Shown: positions 1 through 8,009, numbered from the stretch's first letter. The stretch is 35,525 bases of DNA from an uncultured Lachnospiraceae bacterium (GCA_902774125.1 CACYHD010000014.1:27920-63444), one strand, 5' to 3'. Made by a program: numbers and translations. Notes: generated by a model not told the origin, from the sequence alone.

Positions 1-250
1 TTGCAAAATCATTGAGTAGCATTTCTCATTGTATAATTAAAGCAATGGGCTACTTTTACTTTAATCATTCATGATGAATGTCATTACGAAAATGATTTTA
101 CGCAGTAAAATCTTTGAGTAGCATTTCTCATTGTATAATTAAAGTAATGGGCTACTTTTACTTTAATCATTCATGACGAATGTCATTACGAAAATGATTT
201 TGCTTTGCAAAATCATTGAGTAGCATTTCTCATTGTATAATTAAAGTACT
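1..250. repeat. 102-bp tandem repeat, about 2.3 copies
   Basis: The GAGTAGCATTTCTCATTG core begins near 14, 116 and 218, a period of exactly 102 bp; the third copy decays just before the stop of the next gene. Each unit holds several inverted repeats: GTAGC/GCTAC enclosing CATTG/CAATG, CATTCA-TGA-TGAATG, and at each junction an 11-bp stem (91-115 with loop GCA, 193-217 with loop TTT). One stem base pair differs between the two junctions in a compensatory way (A100-T106 against G202-C208). No open reading frame explains the block. It could be a structured RNA or a REP/MITE-like intergenic repeat; the family is not recognised. Confidence 0.85.
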
Positions 251-254
251 TGGC

Positions 255-872
255 TTACTTGTAAAACACATATTTTGTATTTTTAACATACTTACGGTAC
301 ATTTTCTTATATAATTTCTTGGATTTTTTTGTTTTACCTGTTTTAGGATAATAAACCTTGTATTTACCGTCATAATCCTTATCAAAATAGTATTTCCATG
401 TTAAACCTGTTTTTTTCTTATTAATTTTGTAAACAGACCACTCGTACTCATCTGAACCACCAGCACCATGCCAATGTCCATGTTCAATTAATACTTTTTT
501 CTTTTTATTTATGCCACAAAAACTACCACTACTACCTAAAAGCTTTACTTTACCGTTTTTTATTGTGAAAACTAATACAAAATGTGAGTCATCATTCTTG
601 GAACCACTTGGATCATAAACAAACAATTCCTTAACCCCATTTTTATCTAAGTCGTAATAAAAATGCTTAGTGTATTTAGGTTTATACAAATTATAAGGAT
701 ATTTTTTCAAAAACTTTGCATACTTATATACTGATTTTGGACTTGCCACAACGCTAGAGTATATTTTTTTATAGTTGTACTTTGCATCAACTGTAACAGT
801 TTCTATACTTGCAAATAAAAAAGTAACACACATAACAAACGCTACTATAATTTTACTAATTTGTTTCTTCAT
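255..872 (-). CDS. Small exported protein of unknown function
   Basis: The 205-residue product begins with a clear signal peptide (MKKQ followed by a hydrophobic stretch of about 18 residues, likely cut after VDA near residue 29). The start is supported by GGGAGG eight bases upstream. The mature part is Lys/Tyr-rich. It contains a stretch reading YYDLDKNGVKELFVYD, the D-x-D-x-N-G-x-x-E pattern of a calcium-binding-like loop seen in many small secreted Firmicute proteins that resemble FG-GAP or EF-hand loops. The C-terminus is highly basic. It is the last gene of a four-gene minus-strand set (3163 to 255) and runs up to the tandem repeats. The role is unknown; export is well supported. Confidence 0.8.
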   Translation of the reverse strand: MKKQISKIIVAFVMCVTFLFASIETVTVDAKYNYKKIYSSVVASPKSVYKYAKFLKKYPYNLYKPKYTKHFYYDLDKNGVKELFVYDPSGSKNDDSHFVLVFTIKNGKVKLLGSSGSFCGINKKKKVLIEHGHWHGAGGSDEYEWSVYKINKKKTGLTWKYYFDKDYDGKYKVYYPKTGKTKKSKKLYKKMYRKYVKNTKYVFYK

Positions 873-901
873 TTTTTACACCTCCCGCAAAAACTCTTTT
901 A

Positions 902-1675
902 TTAAAACGGCAATTCTATTTGGTCAAAAACCCATTTGCCATTCTCCTTTATTTGTATATAAGTCTTATTTTCAATTCTTTCCTTTTGAGGATATTCTTC
1001 AAAATTATCCCAATAACAGGCCTCGACACTAATAACTCTTTTTTTATCTGAAACACTACTATACTTGTAATTGCAATGCAAATAATCCAGGGATGCTCCT
1101 CTGTCACCGCCAACAAAGTACATTTTTCCATTGCGAGATTCATATTGACCGTTGTCTAATAGTTTTCTAGTCAATGTGTGAGAAAAGTATTGTTCCAAAA
1201 ATGATTCCATTTTACTCAAAGTGTTGCACCTGTCATCCGTTATTTTGCCATTATCATTTATGTCAAATTTAGGCCCTCCCAATCCGTTGAACCAGCTCAA
1301 TATTTCATACACTTCTTCGACTTTAGTCTCCTGCTCTACTTCTTTTGATGATTTATTTAGCATTTTCCTTTCTTCTTTTTTCTTGTTATTCTGAGCATTT
1401 AAATTACTAATTTTTTTCTTGTTCTTTTTTATTGTTTTTTTCATTTCAGTAATCTCATTTTCTTTTACTGCTAAAGATTTATTTAATTCGATTATTGCTT
1501 TATCTTTTGTCTCATTATCCTTTTTTATAGATTCTAGTTGTTTTTTTACATTTTCATTATTATTTTTGATATCTTTAAGTTTGCTTTTTCCCTTTATAAA
1601 TAATAATCCTATTACTAACAATGCTATCACAGAAACCGATAAACAAATTGACAAAACCAATGTACTTCTCTTCAT
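902..1675 (-). CDS. Membrane-anchored coiled-coil protein, function unknown
   Basis: The product is 257 residues from the ATG at 1675, chosen because GGAGG lies five bases upstream; an ATG four codons earlier overlaps that ribosome site. Residues 5-27 form one transmembrane segment, followed by a Lys/Glu/Asn-rich coiled coil to about residue 115. A more globular C-terminal domain has a D-x-N-x-N-G-x-I-x-D-D run (FDINDNGKITDD) like a calcium loop. The layout suggests a stalk with an outside domain held on the membrane. It lies 19 bases from the upstream gene and 29 from the downstream one, so it is probably co-transcribed with both. No family was recognised. Confidence 0.78.
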   Translation of the reverse strand: MKRSTLVLSICLSVSVIALLVIGLLFIKGKSKLKDIKNNNENVKKQLESIKKDNETKDKAIIELNKSLAVKENEITEMKKTIKKNKKKISNLNAQNNKKKEERKMLNKSSKEVEQETKVEEVYEILSWFNGLGGPKFDINDNGKITDDRCNTLSKMESFLEQYFSHTLTRKLLDNGQYESRNGKMYFVGGDRGASLDYLHCNYKYSSVSDKKRVISVEACYWDNFEEYPQKERIENKTYIQIKENGKWVFDQIELPF

Positions 1676-1694
1676 CTTAGCCTCCATTTTTTCA

Positions 1695-2396
1695 TTAATA
1701 CCTCTTAACTACAACCTTGCACTTAACCTTTTTCCCATTCCTAGTCTTAGCCCAAACATAACAAGTACCAGGCGAATAAGTCCTGACAACTCCTCTATAG
1801 GAAACATCAGCCACTCTTGAATTAGTTGTTCCATATATAACATCTCCATCAATTTTGTACTTTGATGGTTTTGGCCTAACTTTTAACTTTCTAGTATTGC
1901 CTACATTTAAAGTTATCTTTTTATTCATCTTTAACTTGTTGGTATAACGTACGAGAATTTTATATTTTATTATTATCTTTATTTTTTTCTTAACAAAATT
2001 CTGATAATCTCTGTAATCAGCCAATGCCGTAATATTTCTTGTTCCCTTATTCAATATTTCTGTTTCAGTTCGAAGTCCTTGGTGTGCGTATTGCGCCCAT
2101 TGATCCCAGGAATGCATCCAATCACCTTCCAAAAATACTCCACATAAATTATTTTCTCCAATAACTCTAAATGAAAATTTCACCTTTGACTTTGTTTTTA
2201 GTTTGAATTGAAAATCAATTTCTTTTTCATTGTCTATATCATTTGCTGTAAATACATATGACTTCTCGGAGTTATTAGACAATTTAATTGTCTTAGCTTC
2301 TGTTTGGAAACTATTAATAAAAGTAAAAAAACCTATCACCATAAGTGTTAAAACAGAATATTTAAACATATCTTTAATAATTCTTTTTGCATTCAT
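1695..2396 (-). CDS. Exported protein with C-terminal bacterial Ig-like (Big2-like) domain
   Basis: A 233-residue protein with a hydrophobic N-terminal export signal (residues 10-35, QTEAK junction) and GGAGG eight bases before the ATG. The central part is unassigned beta-rich sequence. Residues from about 155 look like a Big2-type Ig fold: Leu/Val strands, then the characteristic T-T-N-S-R-V-A-D-V-S (like S-S-D-x-x-V-A-x-V), G-V-V, P-G-x-C-Y-V and a basic C-terminal strand VKCKVVVKRY. Such domains occur in surface adhesins and wall-associated proteins. A decayed copy of its C-terminal 160 bp lies at 9125-9285 with a stop codon in place of Trp, so this gene has been duplicated within the window. 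Confidence 0.8.
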   Translation of the reverse strand: MNAKRIIKDMFKYSVLTLMVIGFFTFINSFQTEAKTIKLSNNSEKSYVFTANDIDNEKEIDFQFKLKTKSKVKFSFRVIGENNLCGVFLEGDWMHSWDQWAQYAHQGLRTETEILNKGTRNITALADYRDYQNFVKKKIKIIIKYKILVRYTNKLKMNKKITLNVGNTRKLKVRPKPSKYKIDGDVIYGTTNSRVADVSYRGVVRTYSPGTCYVWAKTRNGKKVKCKVVVKRY

Positions 2397-2467
2397 TCTT
2401 TATTCCTCCATATAGCATAGTTTACATCTAATACTTTCAAAAATAGATTTAAAAAGTAATTACCGGT

Positions 2468-3163
2468 TTAGTCGAACACTTCGCTTCCTCGCCAAGAATT
2501 GCCATTATGGTATCCACCGTGTTTGTTAAACCACTTTTTCAAGTCAACAATTTTTTTGGTTTTACTTTTAGGAAATACCAATGTAATAGTACCTGTTTCT
2601 CCGCCTTCAAGCCAAGCTGCTCCTGATGAACTTAAACCGAATTTATGTTTAGCTAATCTATGCGTATCACCATACGATGATATTTCTACTTTTACTGACT
2701 TGTATTCGTATGTTCTCCATGTGGGATTAACCATTTTTACTTTGTAGCACAACCGTCTATTACTATTAAAAAATAGTTTTTTACTTTCACAGTCTATAAA
2801 GTTTGTTCCTGAATAATCATTCCTTATATCCTCTCCCTGTAATACTATTTGATTCTTCTTTACACTAACATAGCACCACAGGTCTCTTCCATTTTTCAGT
2901 TCCGCATACACATACGTGCTTCCTTTCTTTCTCCCAATAACCGCTCCATTTTCGGAAACTGTGGCTATTTTTTTATCTTGTGATTTCCACGTTACTTTTC
3001 CAGTATAATTTTTCATCTTAAGCTTTGTTTTCAAAGCCACCTTTGTTTTTATAACAATGCGATTTAACGTTGGATAGGCAACTTGTGTTTTCGCTTGAGC
3101 GCATATAACAAGCAGTACAATCACACATACAACAATTGGCATTCTTATTATATACTTCTTCAC
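2468..3163 (-). CDS. Exported Big2-like domain protein
   Basis: A product of about 231 residues. A GTG at 3163 is preferred because AGGGG is about 11 bases upstream; the in-frame GTG at 3172 is only two bases from that site. The signal peptide is a hydrophobic run of about 20 residues ending near AQAKTQ. Residues 38-105 match a Big2 Ig-like module: V-T-W-K-S-Q-D-K-K-I-A-T-V-S-E-N-G-x-V-x-G-x-K-K-G-x-x-Y-V-Y-A. The C-terminal half is a second, unassigned beta-rich domain. It is the first gene of the small secreted-protein set running to 255. A role as a surface-attached or adhesive protein is inferred from the domain only. Confidence 0.78.
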   Translation of the reverse strand: MKKYIIRMPIVVCVIVLLVICAQAKTQVAYPTLNRIVIKTKVALKTKLKMKNYTGKVTWKSQDKKIATVSENGAVIGRKKGSTYVYAELKNGRDLWCYVSVKKNQIVLQGEDIRNDYSGTNFIDCESKKLFFNSNRRLCYKVKMVNPTWRTYEYKSVKVEISSYGDTHRLAKHKFGLSSSGAAWLEGGETGTITLVFPKSKTKKIVDLKKWFNKHGGYHNGNSWRGSEVFD

Positions 3164-3342
3164 TGTATACACATCCCCTAATCATACTTAGATTCGCATA
3201 TCTAATGCTACATCAAATATTCAATTGTTCCGTTCCTTATATATCTCAATTATAGCAATTCACTTTATGTAAATTATAAACTATTAGCATAGACTTACAC
3301 TCTTCAAACACCTAACAAAAACTATATGCATTTTCAAGCACA

Positions 3343-3375
3343 ATAAAAAAGCGGCTATGCATTGCATAACCGCCT
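3343..3375 (-). terminator. Intrinsic terminator of the NlpC/P60 gene
   Basis: The minus strand reads GCGGTTATGC-AAT-GCATAGCCGC, a 10-bp stem with one G-T pair (arms 3351-3360 and 3364-3373), followed directly by a T run (A run 3344-3350 on the plus strand). It lies 22 bases after the stop of the 3397-4815 gene. Confidence 0.85.
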
Positions 3376-3396
3376 TGTAATCTTTTTATTTAATTA

Positions 3397-4815
3397 TTAT
3401 AGTACACGTCTTGCTGCACAAGGTGAACCCATACCACTGATTGTGATACCTACCTTCTCATTTGATGCGTGAACAATCTGTCCACCACCGATATAGATAG
3501 CAACGTGGCTGATTGTACCACCACCGTACTTGTAGAATAACAAGTCACCTGGTTTTAGGTTAGACATTGAAACTGCACGTCCGTTGTTTACCTGAGTATA
3601 TGATGATCTGTTAAGTGATACACCAAAGTGTGCATATACTGACATTGTAAATCCTGAACAGTCTGTTCCGTGTGTCAAACTTGAGCCACCGAATACATAA
3701 GGGTTACCAACGAACTTCTTAGCAAATGATACTACTGAACTTCCCTTACCGCTTCCACTTGATGATGAAGCTGATGGTGTTGGAGTAGATCTTCTGTAAT
3801 TACTACGTCTGTTATATGTATTTGTGCTTCTGTTTGTTCTTCTATATGTATTGTTAGTATTTCTATTAGCGTTGTTAGTGTTATTGTTAACATTAGCGTT
3901 GTTAGTGTTATTGTTAACATTAGCATTGTTATTGCTATTGTCACCACTATTGCCAGCATTCTGCTGCTGCTGTTGCTGTTGCTGTTGTTGCTGCTGCTCC
4001 TGCTGTCTTTCTAGCTCTTCCTGTCTCTGAGCCTCAAGCTCTGCCTGTCTAGCTGCTTCTTCTGCTGCCTTCTGAGCTGCAATCTCTGCCTCTTCCTCAG
4101 CGATAGTTTTGGCCTGATCGAAATCTACAGAAACCTTTACATAATCAGCTGAAACCCAGCCGTTAACACCTTCGCTAACTCTTAGCTTAACCCACTTGCC
4201 GTCTTTGCTGTATTTTTTCATTGACTTGCAGTCACCCTTATAAACATTAGTAACTACATCACCATTAGAGTTGGCCTTCTCTCTCAAGTGAACACCACTA
4301 CCCTTAATAGTTGCAAAAACGTAACCTGAGTCCAAACAATATGAAATAGCTTCATCACCTACTTTGAAGAATGACGCCTTAACATAACCACGGCAGTTAC
4401 CAGACTTAATCTGATACCATCCATTCTTTGTTTTATTAAGGATGATAGCTCCACAGTTGTTATAAATCTTACCTTCAATCTTTGAGTTTTCACTAGGTTT
4501 TTTACGAACGTTAACATAGCTATCTTCGCCACCCTTTACGTCAGCAATAGCAATGTCCGAAAAAACCTTGCTCATTTTATTATTCATATTAGTTGTCTGA
4601 GTACTTCCGTTGTCAACTGGAGATGTCTCTTCACTTGGCAACATACCAGCAATGTCATTACCATTGTCTGCTACGTACTCTGCAATAGCCTTAGTAGCAC
4701 CAGCGCTAGCAACCTCTGTTTCTAGCTCATCAGCTGGAACCTGTACATAACTTGTACAAACCAAAGCAACTGAACAAACAAAACATGTTAATTTCTTTGA
4801 AATATCAAATTTCAT
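3397..4815 (-). CDS. Secreted SH3 / NlpC-P60 peptidoglycan endopeptidase
   Basis: A 472-residue secreted wall hydrolase. It has an N-terminal signal peptide (to about residue 28). Two SH3b modules follow, near 98-152 (VNVRKKPSENSKIEG) and 168-232 (VHLREKANSNGDVVT), which usually bind peptidoglycan. An Ala/Glu/Gln helical linker ends in poly-Gln near 270-285, then comes an Asn-rich linker with repeated NANVNNNTN units, and finally an NlpC/P60 domain (about 360-472). The catalytic Cys is in TDCSGF near 386, the His in SHVAIYIGG near 434 and the third polar residue in HASN near 450, so the active site looks intact. The family cleaves gamma-D-glutamyl-diamino acid links in peptide stems. It has its own promoter and terminator. 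Confidence 0.95.
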   Translation of the reverse strand: MKFDISKKLTCFVCSVALVCTSYVQVPADELETEVASAGATKAIAEYVADNGNDIAGMLPSEETSPVDNGSTQTTNMNNKMSKVFSDIAIADVKGGEDSYVNVRKKPSENSKIEGKIYNNCGAIILNKTKNGWYQIKSGNCRGYVKASFFKVGDEAISYCLDSGYVFATIKGSGVHLREKANSNGDVVTNVYKGDCKSMKKYSKDGKWVKLRVSEGVNGWVSADYVKVSVDFDQAKTIAEEEAEIAAQKAAEEAARQAELEAQRQEELERQQEQQQQQQQQQQQQNAGNSGDNSNNNANVNNNTNNANVNNNTNNANRNTNNTYRRTNRSTNTYNRRSNYRRSTPTPSASSSSGSGKGSSVVSFAKKFVGNPYVFGGSSLTHGTDCSGFTMSVYAHFGVSLNRSSYTQVNNGRAVSMSNLKPGDLLFYKYGGGTISHVAIYIGGGQIVHASNEKVGITISGMGSPCAARRVL

Positions 4816-4877
4816 CTTCTAATTACCTCCATTAATCCAAAATCATTGAATCAATAAAATGTTACAAATGTGTTACA

Positions 4878-4905
4878 ATTATAACACTTCTCTACGTGTT
4901 GTCAA
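4878..4905 (-). promoter_or_regulatory. Sigma-A-type promoter of the NlpC/P60 gene
   Basis: The minus strand carries TTGACA (4900-4905), a 16-base spacer and TATAAT (4878-4883), both perfect hexamers. The spacer begins ACAC and ends GTGT, forming with flanking bases the dyad AACAC-N8-GTGTT. Just downstream TGTAACA occurs twice (direct repeat), so an operator is possible. The 5' leader is about 55 bases and contains GGAGG. Confidence 0.8.
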
Positions 4906-5091
4906 CCTTTTTCACATTTTTTTCACATATTTTATGTAAATCTTTTTTGTTGCTCAAAAATATTATGTCAATCAAACTCACTAATCTTCATTATAACACA
5001 CTTAAAACTTTATTTGTTTTTGATTTTATAATAATGCTATGTTATTTTATTACTATAAGTAATTATTATTAAAAAACAATTAGAAGGAGAT

Positions 5092-5838
5092 GTGAATAAT
5101 TCACCTAAAGCTATGAATAATAAAACAGCAATTATAACAGGTATATCAGGAGATATAGGAAAAGCTATTGCATATATGTTAGACAAAGAAGGCTACGAAA
5201 TTATTGGCTTCTACAATACCGATAAGGAATCTACTAAGGAATTAAGTGCTACTCTATCTAACCCATGCCATTTTTATCAAGCTGACATGGCTGATATGGA
5301 AGCGCTAATCAAGAGGCTCAACAATATCAAAGATAACTTCGGCAACACTACCCTTCTTATTAACAACGCCGGCCTTAGCATTGTTGGCGAGTTGAGAGAT
5401 CTAACTATTGATAACTGGCAAAAAATATGGAACGTCAACGTTTCTTCTACTATTTTTATGTCACAGTTCGTTACACCTATTATGTTGCAAAACGGTGGCG
5501 GTCATATAATAAACATTTCTTCAGTTTGGGGCAATCGAGGTGCTTCTTGTGAAAGTGCATATTCTGCAACAAAAGGCGCTATCGATTCTTTTACTAAAGC
5601 TTACGCCAAGGAGCTCGCTCCAAGCCACATTCAAGTTAATGCAATTGCACCAGGTTATATAGATACAAAAATGAATTCTCATCTAGACCAAGAAGATGTT
5701 AATTCTATAATAGAAGAAATCCCAGCCAACAGACTGGGCCAACCCGAAGATGTTGCCGATGCTATATCAGGCTTACTAAAAGCCGGCAATTATATCACCG
5801 GCCAAATAATAAGCGTCGACGGCGCTTGGCAGGTCTGA
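5092..5838 (+). CDS. SDR-family oxidoreductase (FabG-like)
   Basis: A 248-residue short-chain dehydrogenase/reductase. The NAD(P) loop is TGISGDIG (residues 16-23), the NNAG motif is at 91-94, the active-site Ser near 143-144, and Tyr157/Lys161 in YSATK. The C-terminal ITGQIISVDGAW is typical of the FabG group of NADPH-dependent 3-oxoacyl-ACP reductases, but no fatty-acid genes are nearby, so the substrate is open. The start is uncertain: the GTG at 5092 is only two bases after AAGGAG, whereas the ATG at 5113 is 23 bases after it; both leave the Rossmann fold complete. The gene stands alone on the plus strand. Its TGA stop lies inside the first copy of a 32-bp palindromic repeat. Confidence 0.93.
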   Translation: MNNSPKAMNNKTAIITGISGDIGKAIAYMLDKEGYEIIGFYNTDKESTKELSATLSNPCHFYQADMADMEALIKRLNNIKDNFGNTTLLINNAGLSIVGELRDLTIDNWQKIWNVNVSSTIFMSQFVTPIMLQNGGGHIINISSVWGNRGASCESAYSATKGAIDSFTKAYAKELAPSHIQVNAIAPGYIDTKMNSHLDQEDVNSIIEEIPANRLGQPEDVADAISGLLKAGNYITGQIISVDGAWQV

Positions 5839-5971
5839 ATATTCCATGAGGAATATTCAGACCGACCTGCCCAAATCCGAAGGATTTGTTTTGCGAAGCA
5901 AAATTGCGAGGCGGTTTCCGCTACCGCCGAGCAAGGCTTTGAATATTCCATGAGGAATATTCAGACCGACC
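5832..5971. repeat. Cluster of five hairpins bounded by a duplicated palindrome
   Basis: Five back-to-back hairpins are seen: a perfect 14-bp stem with loop ATGA (5832-5863); AAATCC-GAA-GGATTT (5873-5887); TTTTGC-GAA-GCAAAA (5889-5903); TTGC-GA-GGCGGT, a 7-base loop, then ACCGCC-GA-GCAA (5904-5934); and GAATATTCC-ATGA-GGAATATTC (5941-5962). The outer palindromes are copies: 5836-5867 is identical to 5940-5971. There is no T run of a normal terminator, although the first hairpin may still end SDR transcription. This fills most of the first third of the gene-free interval 5839-6243. Confidence 0.85.
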
Positions 5972-6185
5972 GTAGGCAATTTGCTTGATCCCTAATTTTT
6001 ACAATTTGCATACATTTGAGTTGGTTGGCCGTTTCGTAGGCAATTTGCTTGATCTCAAATTTTTCAATTTGCATACATTTGAGCTGGTTGGCCGTTTCGT
6101 ATGCATTTTGCTTGATTTTAAATTTTTCAATTTGCATACATTTGAGTTGGTTGGCCATTTCGTATGCATTTTGCTTGATTCTAGG
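5971..6185. repeat. 63/64-bp tandem repeat array
   Basis: The unit CGTAGGCAATTTGCTTGAT / CGTATGCATTTTGCTTGAT begins at 5971, 6035, 6098 and 6161, giving three full units (64, 63 and 63 bp) and a partial fourth. Each unit also contains CAATTTGCATACATTTGAG and TTGGTTGGCC. GCATAC and GTATGC in the later units can pair around a loop of about 22 bases. On the minus strand the 63-bp period yields a 21-residue repeat in an open frame (about 5961-6200), which may be accidental. The remaining 6186-6243 holds a degenerate copy of the GGTTTCCGCTA hairpin and a second TGCCCAAATCC (6231-6241, first at 5868-5878). Confidence 0.85.
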
Positions 6186-6243
6186 TTTGATACTCGGCAA
6201 TCTTGAACAGCAACGCGACGGTTTCCACTATGCCCAAATCCTA

Positions 6244-7305
6244 TCAATTCCATTCTTTTGAAGTTATGTAATCATGAACTCTTATTTTATCTATTTTATG
6301 ATCCTTTCCAAAATGTGCAAACACTTGCAGATAACTATACTCCGTATCATCTGCTTTCAACCAACCATCTTCATCTTCAAACCATAATTCCACATCATGA
6401 TTAGTATCTGTATAGAACTTTTTAAATTGTTTTTCAGTGGTGTGCTGATTCATCCCTCTAAATGAATAACTAAATAGTGATGTAGCCTTAGCATAATCTA
6501 TTTCGACATCAGTTATCATCTCCTCATCTTTAGGATATGACTTAGCTATAATACCTCCATTTGCAAAAGTATAAATATATATGTCGTCCTTTTGTTGCTT
6601 TTTTTCCAACGCCGGATACCATTGTTTTGCAATAAAGTAATTGCCAGTCAAAAACTCCAATCCCATCTTCTGACCTTGTTTATGTTTTTCACTTTGAGTG
6701 AAACCAACACTCATATCTATATTGTAATTATCTTTGGATGTATCACTATTTCCTTTGAGTTCTGCAAAAATCTTTCCTTTTTTTAGAATAACTGTTCCTT
6801 TTCCACTCTCATGAGTCCCTTTCGTCATTCCATAACAGGATTGAACATTCCACTTAAAACTTCCAACACCATCTTTAAGTCTTACAACCTGGTTTTCCAA
6901 ATAGTAATGTTTATACTCTCCATTATTATCCTTCTTTTCGGTACTCTTGCCAAACGACATGTAAATAGTATTACCTTTAACCTTAGTAATTCTAATATCA
7001 CAATACTTATTAGGGTGCTTTGCTGGATCAAGATTGTCATCTAACCAATATCCTATATATTTACCGTATTTTTCTGTTGTTACATACTCCCTGTCATATA
7101 TTTTTTTTGCAACAATCAATACAGTAGCCAAGATGCACACGAACAAAACAATCACAGCAATCAGAACCGTCTTCCTTTTGCGGGCTCGCTTTTGTATTAA
7201 TAGTGTCTGCTCCTCAGTTTGTTTCGTCATACAGTAGGGACAGAAATGTGCATCCTTTGGTATATCAGCGTCACATTTTATACATTTTTTTAACAACTCG
7301 CTCAT
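6244..7305 (-). CDS. Zinc-ribbon, single-pass membrane protein coupled to the kinase gene
   Basis: A 353-residue protein. Residues 8-25 form a zinc ribbon (C-I-K-C and C-P-Y-C), with a basic stretch (KRARKRK) just before one transmembrane helix at about 46-66. The positive-inside rule puts the ribbon in the cytoplasm and the roughly 285-residue C-terminal domain outside. That domain is unassigned and rich in charged and aromatic residues. The ATG overlaps the kinase stop (ATGA, 7302-7305) with GGGAG inside the last kinase codons, so translation is coupled. A sensor or kinase-partner role is inferred from this coupling only. The gene ends next to the 5832-6243 repeat block. Confidence 0.82.
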   Translation of the reverse strand: MSELLKKCIKCDADIPKDAHFCPYCMTKQTEEQTLLIQKRARKRKTVLIAVIVLFVCILATVLIVAKKIYDREYVTTEKYGKYIGYWLDDNLDPAKHPNKYCDIRITKVKGNTIYMSFGKSTEKKDNNGEYKHYYLENQVVRLKDGVGSFKWNVQSCYGMTKGTHESGKGTVILKKGKIFAELKGNSDTSKDNYNIDMSVGFTQSEKHKQGQKMGLEFLTGNYFIAKQWYPALEKKQQKDDIYIYTFANGGIIAKSYPKDEEMITDVEIDYAKATSLFSYSFRGMNQHTTEKQFKKFYTDTNHDVELWFEDEDGWLKADDTEYSYLQVFAHFGKDHKIDKIRVHDYITSKEWN

Positions 7306-8009
7306 ACTTTCTCCCTCAGTTCTACAATATCCTTATACCTTTTATCTGGATTAGATTGAATACATTTATTAATGACTTTTGATAGTTTACCCTCATACAT
7401 TTTTTGTGTAGGATGCTCACCAGTTAGCATTACATTCATTAGCACACCTATAGCATATATATCCGTCCTAAAATCCGTCTGACCTATGCCGTACTGTTCA
7501 GGTGCCGCAAAGCCATGCGTTCCTAATATGCGAGTGTCTTTTAGAGCGTCGTTTTTATATTCTCTGGAAGAATTATAATCAATCAAATAAACGTCGCCGC
7601 TATCTGATATGACAATATTTTCAGGTTTGATGTCTCTATGTACAATATTCATACTATGCAAAACTATAAGTGCATCACACAATGATCTTATAACAATCCT
7701 CGTCCCCTCTTCCGAATAACATCCACTCTCTAACACATCCCCCACTGTCATTCCTGAAATATACTCTTCAATAACAATTGCTTCCGATTTATCATGATTC
7801 AGAGCCACTTCATATATAGTTGGAATATGCTTATTACTAATTTTTAACAACTTTTCGTATATTTCAATTCCATCTTTTATATAACGCACTATTACTTTTT
7901 GGCCCGTGTTTTTATTTCTGTACAGCTTCACGCACGACAAATCGCTTTGTTTTAATACGCTAACAAAGTCAAAGCCACTAGATATGTTTTTTATAAGCCA
8001 AGAGTACAT
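7302..8009 (-). CDS. Ser/Thr protein kinase-like protein with altered catalytic motifs
   Basis: A 235-residue soluble kinase fold with little beyond the catalytic domain. Visible motifs: the VAVK-equivalent strand reads VIVR, with Arg42 where the ATP-binding Lys is expected; the catalytic loop HRDIKPEN is intact (Asp126); DFG is replaced by DYN (Asp144 kept); the activation segment ends in AAPEQYG; then TDIYAIGV. The N-lobe has no readable GxGxxG loop. This resembles the small Hanks-type kinases of Lachnospiraceae, but activity is uncertain: with the metal Asp and catalytic Asp kept it may be weakly active or a pseudokinase. AGGAAG lies seven bases before the ATG. It is divergent from an HTH gene. 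Confidence 0.87.
   Translation of the reverse strand: MYSWLIKNISSGFDFVSVLKQSDLSCVKLYRNKNTGQKVIVRYIKDGIEIYEKLLKISNKHIPTIYEVALNHDKSEAIVIEEYISGMTVGDVLESGCYSEEGTRIVIRSLCDALIVLHSMNIVHRDIKPENIVISDSGDVYLIDYNSSREYKNDALKDTRILGTHGFAAPEQYGIGQTDFRTDIYAIGVLMNVMLTGEHPTQKMYEGKLSKVINKCIQSNPDKRYKDIVELREKV

Noticed and set aside
1-250. Repeated promoters (TATAATT in every 102-bp unit)
   Set aside because: No matching -35 hexamer at the right distance in the units; the AT string lies in the loop of the GTAGC/GCTAC stem.
3824-4030. Plus-strand frame with a long Cys run
   Set aside because: It is the reverse complement of the Gln/Asn linker of the NlpC/P60 protein; no ribosome site and low-complexity composition.
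5971-6185. CRISPR array
   Set aside because: The units are joined directly with no unique spacers, the 63-bp period is all repeat, and no cas genes are present.
5961-6200. A minus-strand open frame of 79 codons with a 21-residue repeat across the 63-bp array
   Set aside because: The repeat period is a multiple of three, so an open frame is expected if one unit is open. There is no ribosome site, one unit is 64 bp and shifts the frame, and frames open on the plus strand as well.
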